From positions 2,914,001-2,978,000 of the forward strand of contig OY294070.1 of NCBI GenBank assembly GCA_958510875.1: a DNA stretch of 64,000 bases. Reading direction: 5' to 3'. Positions 1-38,620 of this stretch are shown one piece after another; the first letter of the stretch is position 1, and every line of letters starts with the position of its first letter. This DNA is from Endomychus coccineus. Its lineage: Eukaryota; Arthropoda; Insecta; Coleoptera; Endomychidae. Under the pieces are notes generated by a model that saw only the letters and a program-made list of their open reading frames with translations, did not search any database and was not told the origin of the DNA. A program made the translations under genes and the position numbers.

Positions 1-436
1 TGTTCAGTTCATTATTTCAACAGATATACTTGAACGAATGTGTATTCCGTGATAGCAACTTTTCTAAATCTCCGTAATTTTGAATAAGTGTAATTATTTC
101 AATAAATGAATCGCACATAGTGCATTCATGCCCGCTTAAAAAATTGCTTTCATTCCGATAAACCTATGTTGCAAAAACGGGGATCTGGTAAATTAAGGCA
201 TCAAAGTTTGAAAAACCTTATGTGTAAAAAGTGCGTAGTTACAACCAAAAGAAATTACGATAACATTTGTTTGTCACGTTTTATGTGAATCATCTCCAGA
301 ATAGATCTTCAATTAGAAGGTTTATACGCTACATTTATATCATACTTTTTTTAAACATTTTTTAATTTTCTCTGAGGTCTCCGGAATGTAAGGTAATGTT
401 ATATAATTATCTGTATTACCTTTTATGTTACTTATA
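1..436. other. AT-rich non-coding start of window
   Basis: Apart from the small Penelope chip at 273-325 I see no gene or repeat that can be supported. Confidence 0.5.
273..325 (-). mobile_element. Short Penelope-like fragment
   Basis: The TCACGTTTTATGTGAATCAT stretch and following bases match, in reverse, the KRSILETIHIKRDS coding segment at about 54785-54830. The same chip recurs at 38052 and 53283. Confidence 0.5.
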
Positions 437-1332
437 CAGGGTGTTTCAGTTTTTTCGTTCATAACTTCGGCAAACGATAGAACTTCTAAAAATAATAGGG
501 GTCTTTCATATAAAATTTTTCTCTAAATCACTTCGTGTTGAAATTGAAAAAAAAAAACTAGTTTTTTGAGAATATCTCCGGAACCGTTCATCGTACAGAA
601 AACAGCTTTTGTAAGCAATCTCTACTCATAGTAAGCTATGTTTCGTGCGATACAATTTTTTTTTTTATTCATAGTTGGTGAAGATTTTGAAGGGGTAGTG
701 GTTATTTTTTTCCCCAACTTCTACGCCACTGGAAAAAGTACGGTTTTGAGTTGCCCATTTGAACCGCCAATGTTTTCTACACAAAAAAGGTACTCCTGGT
801 TATAAGCTCTAAAGTTAACCGTTTTCGAGAAAAATCAACTTTTATGTTAAAAAACATTGTGAATTCTTTGAAATAAAATTTATTTTTTACCAATTAAACG
901 GAATTTCTTTAACAAGTAACAAAACCAAAAAATTGACCATGTTTTTCAACATAAAAGTTGATTTTTCTCGAAAATGGTCAACTTTAGAGCTTATGAACAA
1001 GAGTACCTTTTTTGTGTAGAAAACATTGGCGGTTCAAATGGGCATCTCAAAACCGTACTTTTTCCAGTGACGTAGACGTTGGGGAGATAAACAACCACTA
1101 CCCCTTCAAAATCTTCACCAATTATGACTAAAAAAAAATTTGTATCGCACAGAACATAGCTTACTATGAGTAGAAAATGCTTGCAAAAGTTGTTTTCTGT
1201 ACGATGAACGGTTCCGGAGATATTCGCAAAAAATGAATTTTTTTTTCAATTTCAACACCCTGTAATAGTAACTTTTCTCAAAATCAAATTTTCTATCGAC
1301 TGTTGTTCTCCGACTAAAACCTGGGACACCTG
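437..1332. mobile_element. CAGGGTG foldback element, copy A
   Basis: Starts TA|CAGGGTGTTTCAG and folds back on itself: the left arm block (about 545-870) recurs inverted at about 930-1255. The right end is different (CTGGGACACCTG), so the outer end may derive from another family member. It abuts copy B. Confidence 0.75.
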
Positions 1333-1336
1333 TATA

Positions 1337-2278
1337 CAGGGTGAGTCAGTTTTTTGTAGACCAACTTCAACAGGAGATAGAACAGATGTTTTTAAGGAGT
1401 AAAGTTCCTATAAACATATGTCGTAGAAGGCTTCGTTTTCGAGATACAGGGTGTTGAAATTGAAAAAAAAAAATTAGTTTTTTGCGAATATCTCCGGAAC
1501 CGTTTATCGTACAGAAAACAGCTTTTGTGAGCATTTTCTACTCATAGTATGCTATGTTCTGTGCGGTAAAAAAATTTTTTTTAGTCATAATTGGTGAAGA
1601 TTTTGAAGGGGTAGTGGGTGTTTTTCTCCCCAACTTCTACGCCACTGAAAAAGTACGGTTTTGAGACAACCATTTGAACCGCCAATGTTTTCTACACAAA
1701 AAAGGTACTCTTGGTCATAAGCTCTAAAGTTGACCATTTTCGAGAAAAATCAACTTTTATGTTGAAAAACATGGTCAATTCTTACTAATTAAACAAAATT
1801 TATTCTAACGTTAGAACAAGTAACAAAACCAAAAAATTGACCATGTTTTTCAACATAAAAGTTGATTTTTCTCGAAAACGGTCAACTTTAGAGCTTATGA
1901 CCAAGAGTACCTTTTTTGTGTAGAAAACATTGGCGGTTCAAATGGTTGTCTCAAAACCGTACTTTTTTCAGTGGCGTAGAAGTTGGGGAGAGAAACACCC
2001 ACTACCCCTTCAAAATCTTCACCAATTAAGAGTAAACATTTTTTTTTCATCGCACAGAACATAGCTTACTATGAGTAGAAAATGCTTACAAAAGCTGTCT
2101 TTTGTACGATAAACGGTTCCGGAGATATTCCCAAAAAACGAAATTTTTTTTTCAATTTCAATACCCTGTATTTCGAAAACGAAGCCTTCTACGACATATG
2201 TTTATAGGAACTTTTCTTCTTAAAAACACTTGTTCTATCTTCTGTTGCAGTTTGTCTACAAAAAACTGACTCACCCGG
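1337..2278. mobile_element. CAGGGTG foldback element, copy B
   Basis: Begins CAGGGTGAGTCAGTTTTTTG and ends with its complement (CAAAAAACTGACTCACCCGG with one mismatch), flanked by TA. Internal arms are inverted copies of each other, sharing the core with copies A, C and D. Confidence 0.85.
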
Positions 2279-2460
2279 TATAATATCTATGTCTATGCCT
2301 CAACCTCAAGATCACTCAATGCTCAACCGTCAAGATTTCAACACGAAATCCACTTTCTCTTACGTCTTGGTTCATTTCTTGTTTCATCTCATTAATTTTT
2401 GTAAGCATTAAAAAAGTGTTTTTAGGTGCCTAATTACTTTGAATTTCTATTTCTAGTGAC

Positions 2461-3850
2461 ATGTCTTCATCATTGGAAGTATTGAACGATGATGTTATTC
2501 AGGATCATCCCATTCCTAGCTTGCCCAAGATGGAAGAACTTCAAGTGTTTGATAAATTGGAAAGCATGAACTTCGAAAGGGAAGAGATGTATGTCGAGCT
2601 GAAAGGGGAAATTATTATGATGGAAAAAGGATTAAACATGACGGCAACCCTTGATTTCGAAAGAGAAAATTTTGTTGTACTTCTCTTGCGTGATCATCAA
2701 ATTTCATCATTTTAATATCTGTCAAAGGAGTGGTAAATTTTCTTTTGGGAGTTGAAGCTGCTGCTTCAGAAGATTTAGGGGAAAACAGTTTCGATGTTGA
2801 TGGCAGTGGATTCAAACATAACTTGCCTGGTGTTTGTCTTTCTTGTTCTCTTTTCTGTTTTCTTTCACAGAGCTTATTTTTCAATTTTAGATCTCTTTTG
2901 TCATGTCAATTTTTTATATATTCTGAAATTGTATCATTGTATATAAAAAAAGGACCAGCATTATTAGTTTCGAACTGATGTGACAGTGTTTTGATCTTTT
3001 CTTCAATTTTATGCAGTCTTGCTCTCTCTCTCTCCTCACGAAGCAGTATTCCCCCTCTATTCTTATACCGAATTAAGTCACTGTCACATCAGTATGAAAG
3101 TATTAATGCTAGGCCTTTTTTTATGTACAATAATAATAATAAAGGAGTGGTAACATATGATTTATCATGCAGATAATGTTGATGGCAGTGACTTAATTCG
3201 GTATAAGAATAGAGGGGAATACTGCTTCGTGAGGAGAAAGAGAGAGCAAGACTGCATAAAATTGAAGAAAAGATCAAAACATTATCACATCAGTATGAAA
3301 GTAATAATGCTAGTGCTTTTATGATATACAATAATACAATTCCAGAATATATACAAAATTTACATGACAAAAGAGATCTAAAATTAAAAACTAAGCTCAG
3401 TATAAGAAAGCAGCAAAGAGATCAAGAAAGACAAATACCAGGCAAGTTCTGTTTGAATCCACTGCCATCAACATCAAAACTGATTTCCCCTAAATGTTCT
3501 GAAGCAGCAACTTCGACTCTCAAAAAAAAGAAAAAAAAAAACAAGAAAATTTGCCACTCCTTTGACAGACGTCAAAAGGATGAAATTTGATGATTATGCA
3601 AGAGAAAGGAAAATGTCAGGAAAAATAAAAGGAAATCTCTAGAACGTAAAAAAAGGATTTTGAAGTGTCGTCGTAATTTAAATAATAAACCAGATGACTC
3701 AAAAACTAATATGGATCTCACAGATGTTGGAATATTCCAGGACAATCCAAATATGGCTCACAGCACTGCTAACGAAATAAGGAACATACCAAAAATTAAC
3801 ATACTAAATATTATTGAGCTTATAGTTTTGTTGAGTAATAAATAAAAATA
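2461..3850. pseudogene. Inverted duplication of an unknown coiled-coil-type coding fragment
   Basis: Plus-strand 3180-3590 reads SDLIRYKNRGEYCF, KIEEKIKT, YIQNLHDKRDLKLKTKLSIR and PGKFCLNPLPSTSKL. The same protein is encoded, with changes, on the minus strand from about 3078 down to 2620 (NPLPSTSKLFSPKSSEAAAS). 2461-2640 reads SSLEVLNDDVIQDHPIPSLPKMEELQVF and may be its neighbour. The two arms meet near 3085-3180. I do not recognise the family; the PLPSTSKL-type linker and the inverted layout suggest a transposon-borne or retroduplicated gene piece. Confidence 0.5.
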
Positions 3851-4345
3851 ATTCAAAAACCTTATTAATATTAAATTAGAACTGAAATAATTTTTGAACA
3901 GTATTTGTATGCTCTTTTTCAATTTACTTAATTAAATAAATTGTGTTGATAAATTAAAATGATGTTTTTACAGGCAAAACCTTTTATTGTTCTATGAGTA
4001 AATAAAATAACTTAGGACTGTCATCAGAACAGTTAAGTTAAAAAAAGGCGATAGTGTAAATTAAATTATATTACATTCCTCAGTGGTACCTCATTAGTAT
4101 CATAGATCTTTAACTTCTATTACTTGTAGGAATCGGAAATGTATTGCAACTGGTTACGAACAGATTAATAAGTCGTGGAAAGACGTCACATTTATCATTC
4201 TCTATGTCATTGCGTTGAAAGTTTACTGCAACTGACAACATCATGTGTTTTTCAAGGGTCGATTCTAGAACCTTTATCGTATACAGTCACATCTCCCGCA
4301 CTCGAATTATCATTTACTATCTCAGTTTGAGTTAAAAAGTTCGAA

Positions 4346-6166
4346 TTATTAGTCCAGGAAATAAAGGTTTTGAAGCGGAAAATTTGAGGTAAAGGACCAA
4401 TTTTGATGTATGAGGGCTCATTAGATTCGTTTTGGCCTCTAGATCAATGTCTGCCATAGCTACATAGGGGGAAATGTCTGAGATTGTTAATAAACAATAA
4501 ATATTGACCAGAAAATGATGTGTTATAACAATATATAAAAAAAATACTACAAACGCTATTTTCCATCAATTTTTAGCGGGTAAAGTAGAAAATTGCAGTT
4601 ATTTGATCAATAAACAATGCAAATTGAAGGTTTATAACAATTTGTTAGTTATCTATTTGTTAATAAACAACAAAATGAAAATTTTCAATAATCAAGATTA
4701 GATTTATTTTCAGGTAATTTGAGGTCGCTGAATACGAATTCGATGTTATTTTTTTGATTTGCTGTTAATCTAATTAGTTGATTAACAATTTGTTAATTAA
4801 CAAATTAACCCAAAAAATGGAAAATTCGAAAATAATCAAGACTAGAGTCATTTTCAGGTAATTTGAGATCGCTGAATACGAATTTGATGTTATTTATTTG
4901 ATTAAATGTTAATTTAATTAATTAATTGATAATTACTCAGTTACCGAATTAACAAAAAAATTCAGTGTCTCAAAAAATAATCAAGATTAGAGTCAATTTC
5001 GGGTCACTAAACATGAATTTAATGTTATTTTTTGAATTATAGGTTAATTTAATCATTTTATTGATAATTACTTAGTTACCGAATTAACAAAAAAAGTCTT
5101 AAAATAATCAAGATTGGAGTCAATTTCGTATAATTTAAGGCCGCTGAACACGAAATTGATGTTACTTTTTGAATCGAATGATAATTTAATTAATTAATTA
5201 ATTCACTTGGCGAATCAACAAAAAATATTCAAAGTTTTAAAATAATCAAGATTATAGTCAATTTCGGATAATTTGAAGTAGTTAAATTTGAATCTAATGT
5301 GATTTTTCAATAAATTGTTCATATTATTAGTTGATTGATAGCGTTGCCATGGTAACTGGGAGAAGTGCAGGGACGTATGAGCTGAATTCAGAACCAGTAA
5401 TTCAACCTCCAGGGCAGTAGCCTTAAAGGGGAAGAGTGGTTTTTCATGTTATCGATAAAAAATAGTTTTATTCAAAAAATAACATCAAATTCGTATTCAG
5501 CGACCTTAAATTATACGAAATTGACTCCAATCTTGATTATTTTGAGACTTCGAATTTTTTTGTTGATTCGGTAACTAAGTAATTATTAATTAAATAATTA
5601 TATTAACATTCAATCAAAAAAATAACATCAAACTACTCGGCGACCTCAAATAACCTGAAAATGACTCTAGTCTTGATTATTTTTTAAATTTCCATTTTTT
5701 GGGTTAATTTGTTCATTAACAAATTGTTAATTAACTAATTAGATTAACAGCCAATCAGAAAAATAACATCGAATTTGTATTCAGCGACCTAAAATTACCT
5801 GAAAATGAATCTAATCTTGATTATTTAGGAAATTTCCATTTTGTTGTTTATTAACAAATAGATAAGTGACAAATTATTATAAACCTTAAATTCATATTGT
5901 TTATTGATCAAATAACTGCAATTTTCTACTTTACCCGCTAGAAATTGATGGAAAATAGCGTTTTCAATTTTTTTTTTATTATGTCAAAAACGTGCTATTT
6001 ATTGGCCATTATTTATTGTTTATTAACAATAGGACAAATTTCCCCTGTGTAGCTGTGGCAGATTCTGATCTAGAGGTCAACACGAATCGAATGAGCCCTC
6101 ACTCATCAAAATCGGCCTCTTATACCAAAATTTTCTCTTCAAAACCTTTATTTCTTGGACTAATAT
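4346..6166. mobile_element. Large foldback element with AT-rich sub-repeats
   Basis: The left end (AGTCCAGGAAATAAAGGTTTTGAAG) recurs inverted at the right end (CTTCAAAACCTTTATTTCTTGGACT), and the arms stay complementary inwards to about 5336 and 5467. Each arm is made of ~120-bp imperfect sub-repeats (CGAATTTGATGTTATTTTT ... TAATCAAGATTAGAGTCA). The spacer of about 130 bases is unique and GC-richer. No coding capacity. Confidence 0.8.
5343..5356. promoter_or_regulatory. Perfect X-box-like palindrome (RFX-type site)
   Basis: GTTGCCATGGTAAC matches the full consensus of RFX-family sites (GTNRCC, short spacer, RGYAAC) with both half-sites. It lies in the unique spacer of the foldback element. 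Binding is inference from sequence only. Confidence 0.45.
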
Positions 6167-7234
6167 CAATGACATTGAATTGTTCCTGTTCAAAAACTCA
6201 AATACGTGGGCACATGCACTCAATTAATTCAGAACACATTTAACATTTTTTATTTGGTCTAGCTGGCAAATGTAACTAGTAAGAATCTAATTTACATAGA
6301 TTACATTTTTTCTGGATAAATTACAGGCTTATAAAATTTGGTAATGTATTTTTATCTTGTTCCTTGAAGATATCCTCTGGTACATCACTAGACAATTAAT
6401 GTTCTATGGAGGGCATCGTAGACGTTTGTTTCAGTTTGACTTAATAGTAAATTACGCGTTCTTCGATTTTATGAAAAATACTAATTGCTTTTAATCAAAG
6501 GAGAGTTGGTATTAGTGAATTTTAATTATGGAGTAATAAATTCATAAGTTTGAATTTCTAAAGCTGCGGCTATAGATATTGTTCGAGTTTAGAGGAAAAC
6601 TCGTCTTATAATGAAAAAGTTTAAGCAATTATTATTCCTCTTCATAAGAAGGGAGACCCTGAGCTGCTCGAACTATCGTCCAATTATTTTGCTATACAGT
6701 TTTCTCGGCAACTATCATTCCAAGCAGAAACCTCTTATTTTGCTTAAGTGGATCCGTTCAAAGTAGCGACACCTATTGTTGAACATGTAAAAACATTTAC
6801 AGAAATCTCTTAACCAACTGTAGGGATGATTGGAATGTTACTGCAGTTGATGGAAGATGGCGCTGAATATCATTTGACGTTTCAAAAATATCACATAACC
6901 AAATAAGGGATTTCGTAAAACTCGACTAAATTTCGTGAACTAGATAATGTGGTATATTTAAAAACACTCGAAAATAAATTCATATAAGCGTAAATAAATG
7001 TAGATATTTATTATTTTGAACGTTTGAACTACATAAAACACGAAAAACCAAGGTACAGTTAAAGTTTTCAAAACATTATCTTTTTAGGTTAGTGTTTCGT
7101 ATATAGTTATATGCAGTAACTTATACAAATATGTTATTCCTCTACTGATATCCATGTATTTTCTATAAGAAAAATCTATGGGTTATCTGGCATTTTTCGG
7201 CTTGATCATGTTCTAATCATTTATCTTGTTTTAG
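6167..7234. other. AT-rich region upstream of first coronin coding exon
   Basis: Holds the LINE scrap at 6632-6740. The stretch 6740-7234 must include the end of a coronin 5' UTR intron (acceptor at 7234); I could not place the upstream exon or promoter. Confidence 0.4.
6632..6740 (+). mobile_element. LINE reverse-transcriptase scrap
   Basis: Reads IIIPLHKKGDPE, then after a frame break SNYRPIILLYSFLG, the KKGDP..NYRPI..L block of LINE reverse transcriptases. Nothing else of the element is visible. Confidence 0.6.
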
Positions 7235-32740
<25,506 letters not shown>

Positions 32741-34812
32741 ATCGAAACATCGAAGTGACCTTAAATGCACGACAATTTACGCTCAACTATATGATAGATG
32801 TAGGTGAGTACGTTTTTGTTGTTTTATTTAACATCAAACTGTGATTTTTTTTATTCCACAACCAACACACAAAAATCGAAAAAGTGGCAATAATTCGCTT
32901 GCTTTTAAATTTAGACCATCAGTGCATATGCACTTTTTTAAAAAGAATTTAATAAATTGATCATTCTCTTAAAAAAAAAAATATTTTTAGAATTAACTCG
33001 ATAATGCGATGTTCAATTGTTTTGTCGATTTCACCATTTTAATCGGCAGAAAAAAGCTAATAAATGCTACTAATTTGTTAATTCAAACGACTTCGTAGCT
33101 CCACATTAACAACAAAGTTAATAAAATGAAATAAAACAATTTTTTGTTTAATGTTTCCACAAGACATCATAATTTTCAATAAACACGACCGAATAAGATC
33201 TCTTGTAGGAATTGTAGAAGAAATCGTTTTATTTCATTTTATTGTATTTGTTTTGTGTGGGGATTTTTAGTGTTGTAATTGAAACATAATTTACTATCGA
33301 ACAATTCTTTCTAAAAAATGGTATAGCAATTCCTAGCATCTAAAATTGTTCGAAAAACATTAAAAAAAACATGTTATGCCCCCCAGACAAGAGAACCATT
33401 TTTAATTGTTATTTTAAAGAATTTTCCAAAATACAAAATTGATTTACCTGCTTAAAATCTGACACATTACACAATTTTCGGTTGGAATATCTTGAATTCG
33501 AATTTTCCAAAACGTGGATTTGATTATTCTTCATTTTTCCAGGTAGCAGATACCAACCTCTACGAATTGTTGCTTTTATACATAATTTTATTTTAGGCAA
33601 TCATTTCTATTTATTTTTTCATTTTAGAGTGTTAATATTTTCATATTTCCCATTAACCTAATCGTAGTAATCACCAAAAAGTGCTCTTATTGTGTTGTAG
33701 TAACGTAAGATTAATATATATTATGAATTATTTATATCGAAAGTTACAATTTATTCCACAAAATATTTCACCAAAGCAAAGCTATTTTTATAATTATATT
33801 TCTTTTATTTTAATCGATTTTATTTACGAATAAATGCATAATTAATTGACGATGGAATTTAGGAGAAACTTGGAAAATACAATGTTTTTCGTTTGTTGGG
33901 GGTCGCGACGTTGAATTTGACGTATTTATTGGCATGGCTGTGTTGATTTTAATATTTACGATATTGCGTGGAATAAATGTTTCATATTTAATTGTGCAAT
34001 TTAAATCATCGAAATCTTTATCAGCTGAATTTTCAAACTTGAATAATTGTTATTGTGTGTTGGAAATCGCGTATTTTCGATTGAAATTGCGAATATTCAA
34101 ATGCTGTGATTTTAGTAATGAAAAGTTTCCAATATTATTTATTATTTATTTTTGCATCACTTGTAATTTATACTTTTGAAACAACACATATCACATTGAA
34201 TGTCTTCCATGGAATAACCTCGATCTTAATTCGATTTTATTGATCGTTTTTGTTGTAATAATAAATTTACTAATTTGGTTTATTAAAATACAATTTATTT
34301 CAACTTTATCGTATTTTACAAATTAAATTAGTGAATTATGAATTTACACTTATTAAACATAATAAATTTAAATTATTTGACTTAAAATGTTTGAAATACA
34401 AGCATCGGAAATTCGCAAATTTCCATAAATTCAGTTTGTATAACAATATTATTGGCATATTTTTCAAGTAAGCATAAGATAAAGATTTTTTCAGAGGCTT
34501 TACAATTATTATGGAAACTTAGTGTTATTATTATTATTATTATTTGAACGTATAATATCCGTGTCAGGAAAGTAGTGTGTTGGCCTAAAATTATATTTGC
34601 TAACTCAATGTATGTTATTGAGAAGTATCAGTTTCAATGTTATAATAGTTGAAGACTGTTAGAATTTTATTTATTGTGAGTTTTTTATAACAAATACGAA
34701 TTGTTATTGATTGCAGTAAAATAAATGTGCTCTGATATGGCATGATAATAAACTATGTACATATTTACAAAATGATATTTTTATAATTTGTTATAAAAAA
34801 TTTAGTAATCTT

Positions 34813-34836
34813 GTGTGTGTGTGTGTGTGTGTGTGC
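34813..34836 (+). repeat. (GT)n microsatellite
   Basis: About eleven uninterrupted TG/GT dinucleotides followed by GCGC, within the presumed coronin 3' UTR. Confidence 0.9.
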
Positions 34837-34905
34837 GCTCATTTAACAAACAACGAATAATATTGTATATAATTGTATAAATATTGTATTTGCATTTTTC
34901 AAACT

Positions 34906-34911
34906 AATAAA
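34906..34911 (+). terminator. Candidate coronin polyadenylation signal
   Basis: AATAAA about 2.17 kb after the coronin stop codon. Other AATAAA motifs lie upstream, so this is one of several candidates. Confidence 0.35.
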
Positions 34912-37900
34912 TTTATTAAATATTATCAGTGTTTTACTTTTTGTTTTATTGAACCTTGGATTTACAAAAAAAGTGAATAGAATCAGTTTCTATAAGTCAG
35001 AGATACCGTTATTACTTTTCCATATTGAACAAGCTTTACATTTAGAGAAATTGGTTAGGAACAAGAAACTGTTAGTAGTATATTTATAATTCATTGAGTT
35101 TTGTGTTGCAGAAGCAATAGCAACAATCCTTATGAGCTGAAATACTAAAATTATACGATGTTGCGAATAAAGCTAAATTAAAAACTAGCGCCAACTATCG
35201 TTGAAACGCTAAAGCTAGACGTCAAGAAATTACAGGTACCTGTAATTATCGACATCTATATTCGAGGGCTGCTCCAACTTAATAAATTACAGAAAAATGT
35301 AATTTGTGAAATTATCATACAAATTTAATGATTCTGTCAAGATTGTGAAGAATTTCGCTCTAATGAAACCGTGACCTTGAAAACTCCCGTCTTCTATCGA
35401 ATTTAAGACATGTACTTATACATTTTCAACTACTATGTCAGGGCGATATATCACTTACATCGCCATCTATTGGTGGTGTCCTGAACTAAAATATAATTAA
35501 ATACCTTTAAAATTCAGCTATTATACTTTTTCAACTATTATGTCATAGTGAGATTTAACTTACACCGCCATCTATTGGTGGATTTTGAACTAAACTATAA
35601 TTATTGGTGAACATACTTCGAATTCAGATTTTTCATATTGTCGCCATTTATTGACGATCTCCAAAACTAATTTATCTTTTCATTTCGCTATAAACTGCAC
35701 AGTTTTCTTAGGTTATTATCTGCAATATAATAAAATATTCGACGGTAGAACGATTTGATTATTAGCATTCTCTTTCTCATTTTGTCTACACGAGAGAATA
35801 TCGTGCGAGGCATTAGGGTTTATAAAAGAAAACACATTGATCATTTTAGAAACATTTATTCATTCAATAAACTTTTACGTAAATGTCTTAAACAACATAT
35901 TTTCAAGAAGAAAAGGCCTAGGCCTTAAGGATATCGGGAACAATCTTGGTAGTAAATGAAAGTTATGTTAAATCTCATTCAATTTAATCTCAAAGAAAAA
36001 GTAATGTCGAAAACTCGACGTAGACATATGTACAAAAGGAATTTGATACATATCAATGGGATTTATATTTGTTGGGATATCAAGCACTTATTGAGTAATA
36101 GTGCTCTTGAAACAAAGTTTAATGTCAATTGTACAAAATGTCACAATAACAAAACAGATTTCTACAACTAAATCGTAACGAGCAAGAAATTTAATTTTTC
36201 AATCAATCAAAAGATACAATTATATTACACAATCAAGTAGAATCTTGCGGATGCTATTCACAATTTAGAAATAAGATTACTGCGTTATTGTTTACTAGCA
36301 GTATATATTGAATCGTATATGTAACTATAAAGCTGATAAGTAAAACAATGTTTCATGAGGTTTTTATTATCAAATTTTTGATTAAATGTATTGTAATACT
36401 TGTTATGTAACGTAAAAATACTGCTGTGGCTCACACGTTTGTATTTATTTAAAGTTTCCCTTTGCAAATACTGAAATATTACGATGTTCTTTCTTCATTA
36501 GAGATCAAAATTGCTAATTTTATTTGTAAAATTAACATTCAGGAATGGGATTTCATCTATAAATTAAAAATATCAATTTAGACAGCTTGTCAAATATATG
36601 TGTCTCTCTACATACAGACACTGAGGTCAGAATAGCTCGATTTTATATGCAACACAATTTTTTATCATCTTTGAGATCTATCAAGGCCAAAAAGTCGGTA
36701 TAAGAAAGCTTGTCTAGTATCAACATTCATGAACCATGTATTGACGCATGATCTAACGTTTAATCGACTGAATTATATGAAAAAAACCTAAAAAAAATTA
36801 TTCAAAGTTACTTTGCTTGTTGCAAAAATATCATTCACATTTTTATAAATGTTTATATTTATAGTTTATTTTACTTCAAAAAATGTATTTTCAGTTTTAA
36901 TCAATAATCCAATATTTCAATTAAAAGGGAATGATTTCAAATTTCAATATTTTCCTGCGGTTTTATAAATTTTGCCTAGTCAATTGTTTCGAAAATACGC
37001 AAGAAATTAAACAATAAACAAATTTTTATCAACTCAACATTCGTTGCTTTATATCTATAAAAATTAAAAAAAAATAGTGCAAACAGTTACGGTGGTATTT
37101 TACGTAGCAAGATAAAAAATGAACTTTTGAAAACGCAACAAATTGAAAACTAGGGATCCTTGAGATTGAGAAGCTTCCAAAATACAGTTAAGTTTACAAA
37201 TCGAGTGATTCCCCCCAGGCAATGAACGAATATATTAACTGCTATTGTTCAATTTCAAGATTATAATTATAATGGTATCTTTCAAGTAAAAAAAATATTT
37301 TCTACGTGAACAGAAAAAAGTTTGTTAGAATTTCTGCTTACCAGATGTAATAAGTTCTTAAAAGTGTACACTCATAATATATGTAATATTTCAGACATTA
37401 AAATGGTTTCCGTTCCAGGAGTAACATCAAAATCAAACAAAAAATTCTTCAAAAACATCAAACCACAAATTAGAATTTCACCGTAATAAAAATAATAAAT
37501 TTCCTTTTCTTCAAGACCCTTAAGACACTAGACTTGGCTAAACAAAGACAGTGTTTGTTGGAACGTAACCATTTTCGTCCAATTTCCACGGCGACGAACG
37601 TTAGTTTCTATATATCTATCACATTCACTTTATATAATTCGACCTATTTACAAAATAGTACATTTTTTTCCAAGTTTCGACACGTTCGTTCGTTCGCAGA
37701 AATTGAAGAGATATATTTGAAAAGAAATTGACATTTTATCTACGACAATAAATATTTTGGAATATTTACAATATACTTCACTTCACAAAAAAGTTAATGT
37801 CCTTGGAATTTCGTTGGAAATTTACAGAACCTGAAAAAGGTGATTTAGTCAGAAAATGTTCACAGAAATCACGACGACACAAATAAATTTCAAAATTCTA

Positions 37901-38051
37901 ACATATTGTGAATTAGTCCCACCTCTCATGGCTCAAAAACTTGGTATGAAAAAGGTGAAAATGTCCGAAAAGCTCGACAAATTTTTATATGTTCAAGTAG
38001 CTACTTCCAAACTAAATGTTAAAGATTTATGAACTAAAATGATTCTACATT

Positions 38052-38620
38052 GTCACGTTTTATGTGAATCATTTCCAGGATAGCAATAGTAGTGACGCCA
38101 AGTTTGTAAATCATGGAACAGATATTCTATCATTAAGTCAAATTTATACTAATTTAATTAGTAAAAGCCTTGCAATTCCTACGTTGAAAGTGTATTTATG
38201 TAGAATACTAAAAAAATCAATAATTCTTAGTACAGTCTTGACAACCTTTCCCATCTTAGTTCATACATTTTTAACATCTGGTTTGAAAGTAAGTACTCGA
38301 ACGTATTAGAATTTGTTCTCAGTCTATTTCATGAGAAGACTTCCTTTTGCTATTGAAAAATTACTTTGCAGTGTTTTTTAATACATATTTCATATACTTT
38401 GAACATTAATTGTGTTACAATTTCAATTACACGTGTTTTTGTTGGTAGACATTTTTAATTGGAATCAATACGATAAAGACGTTTTTTGCTAAGTACAATT
38501 ACTTTTAAGAAATCACGGTTTAGATAATGATTATTTTTATACGTCTTCTGATGATGTCGTGAGACCGAAACGTAAGTAAAGGCGAAAAAATAGTAAACAT
38601 AATAGCAATTAACAAATTTA
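38052..38620 (+). mobile_element. Penelope-like element 3' remnant
   Basis: The open stretch SSDAKFVNHGTDILSLSQIYTNLISKSLAIPT matches the C-terminal tail of the element at 54320-54892 (VNHRSD.QTLSHIYTNLIN). It is followed by the decayed hammerhead motif. It sits in the intergenic region between coronin and 4E-T. Confidence 0.7.
38543..38584 (+). ncRNA. Degenerate hammerhead-like motif in Penelope remnant
   Basis: GTCTT, CTGATGA, then a 3-bp stem GTC / GAC with loop GTGA, GAAA, and a weakened stem III and stem I (AAGGC). It looks like a decayed copy. Confidence 0.45.

Larger units (their letters stand above)
32741..34911 (+). other. Probable coronin 3' UTR
   Basis: AT-rich non-coding sequence after the stop codon. 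A GTGAGT at about 32803 could be the donor of a UTR intron. AATAAA-type signals occur at about 34720 and at 34906-34911; the latter lies in a run ending in AT-rich sequence and is the last good one before intergenic DNA. The exact cleavage site cannot be fixed from sequence alone. Confidence 0.45.

Noticed and set aside
35420..35660. Short direct repeats with CGCCATCTATTGGTGG
   Set aside because: Only two good copies and a decayed third; no element ends could be defined.
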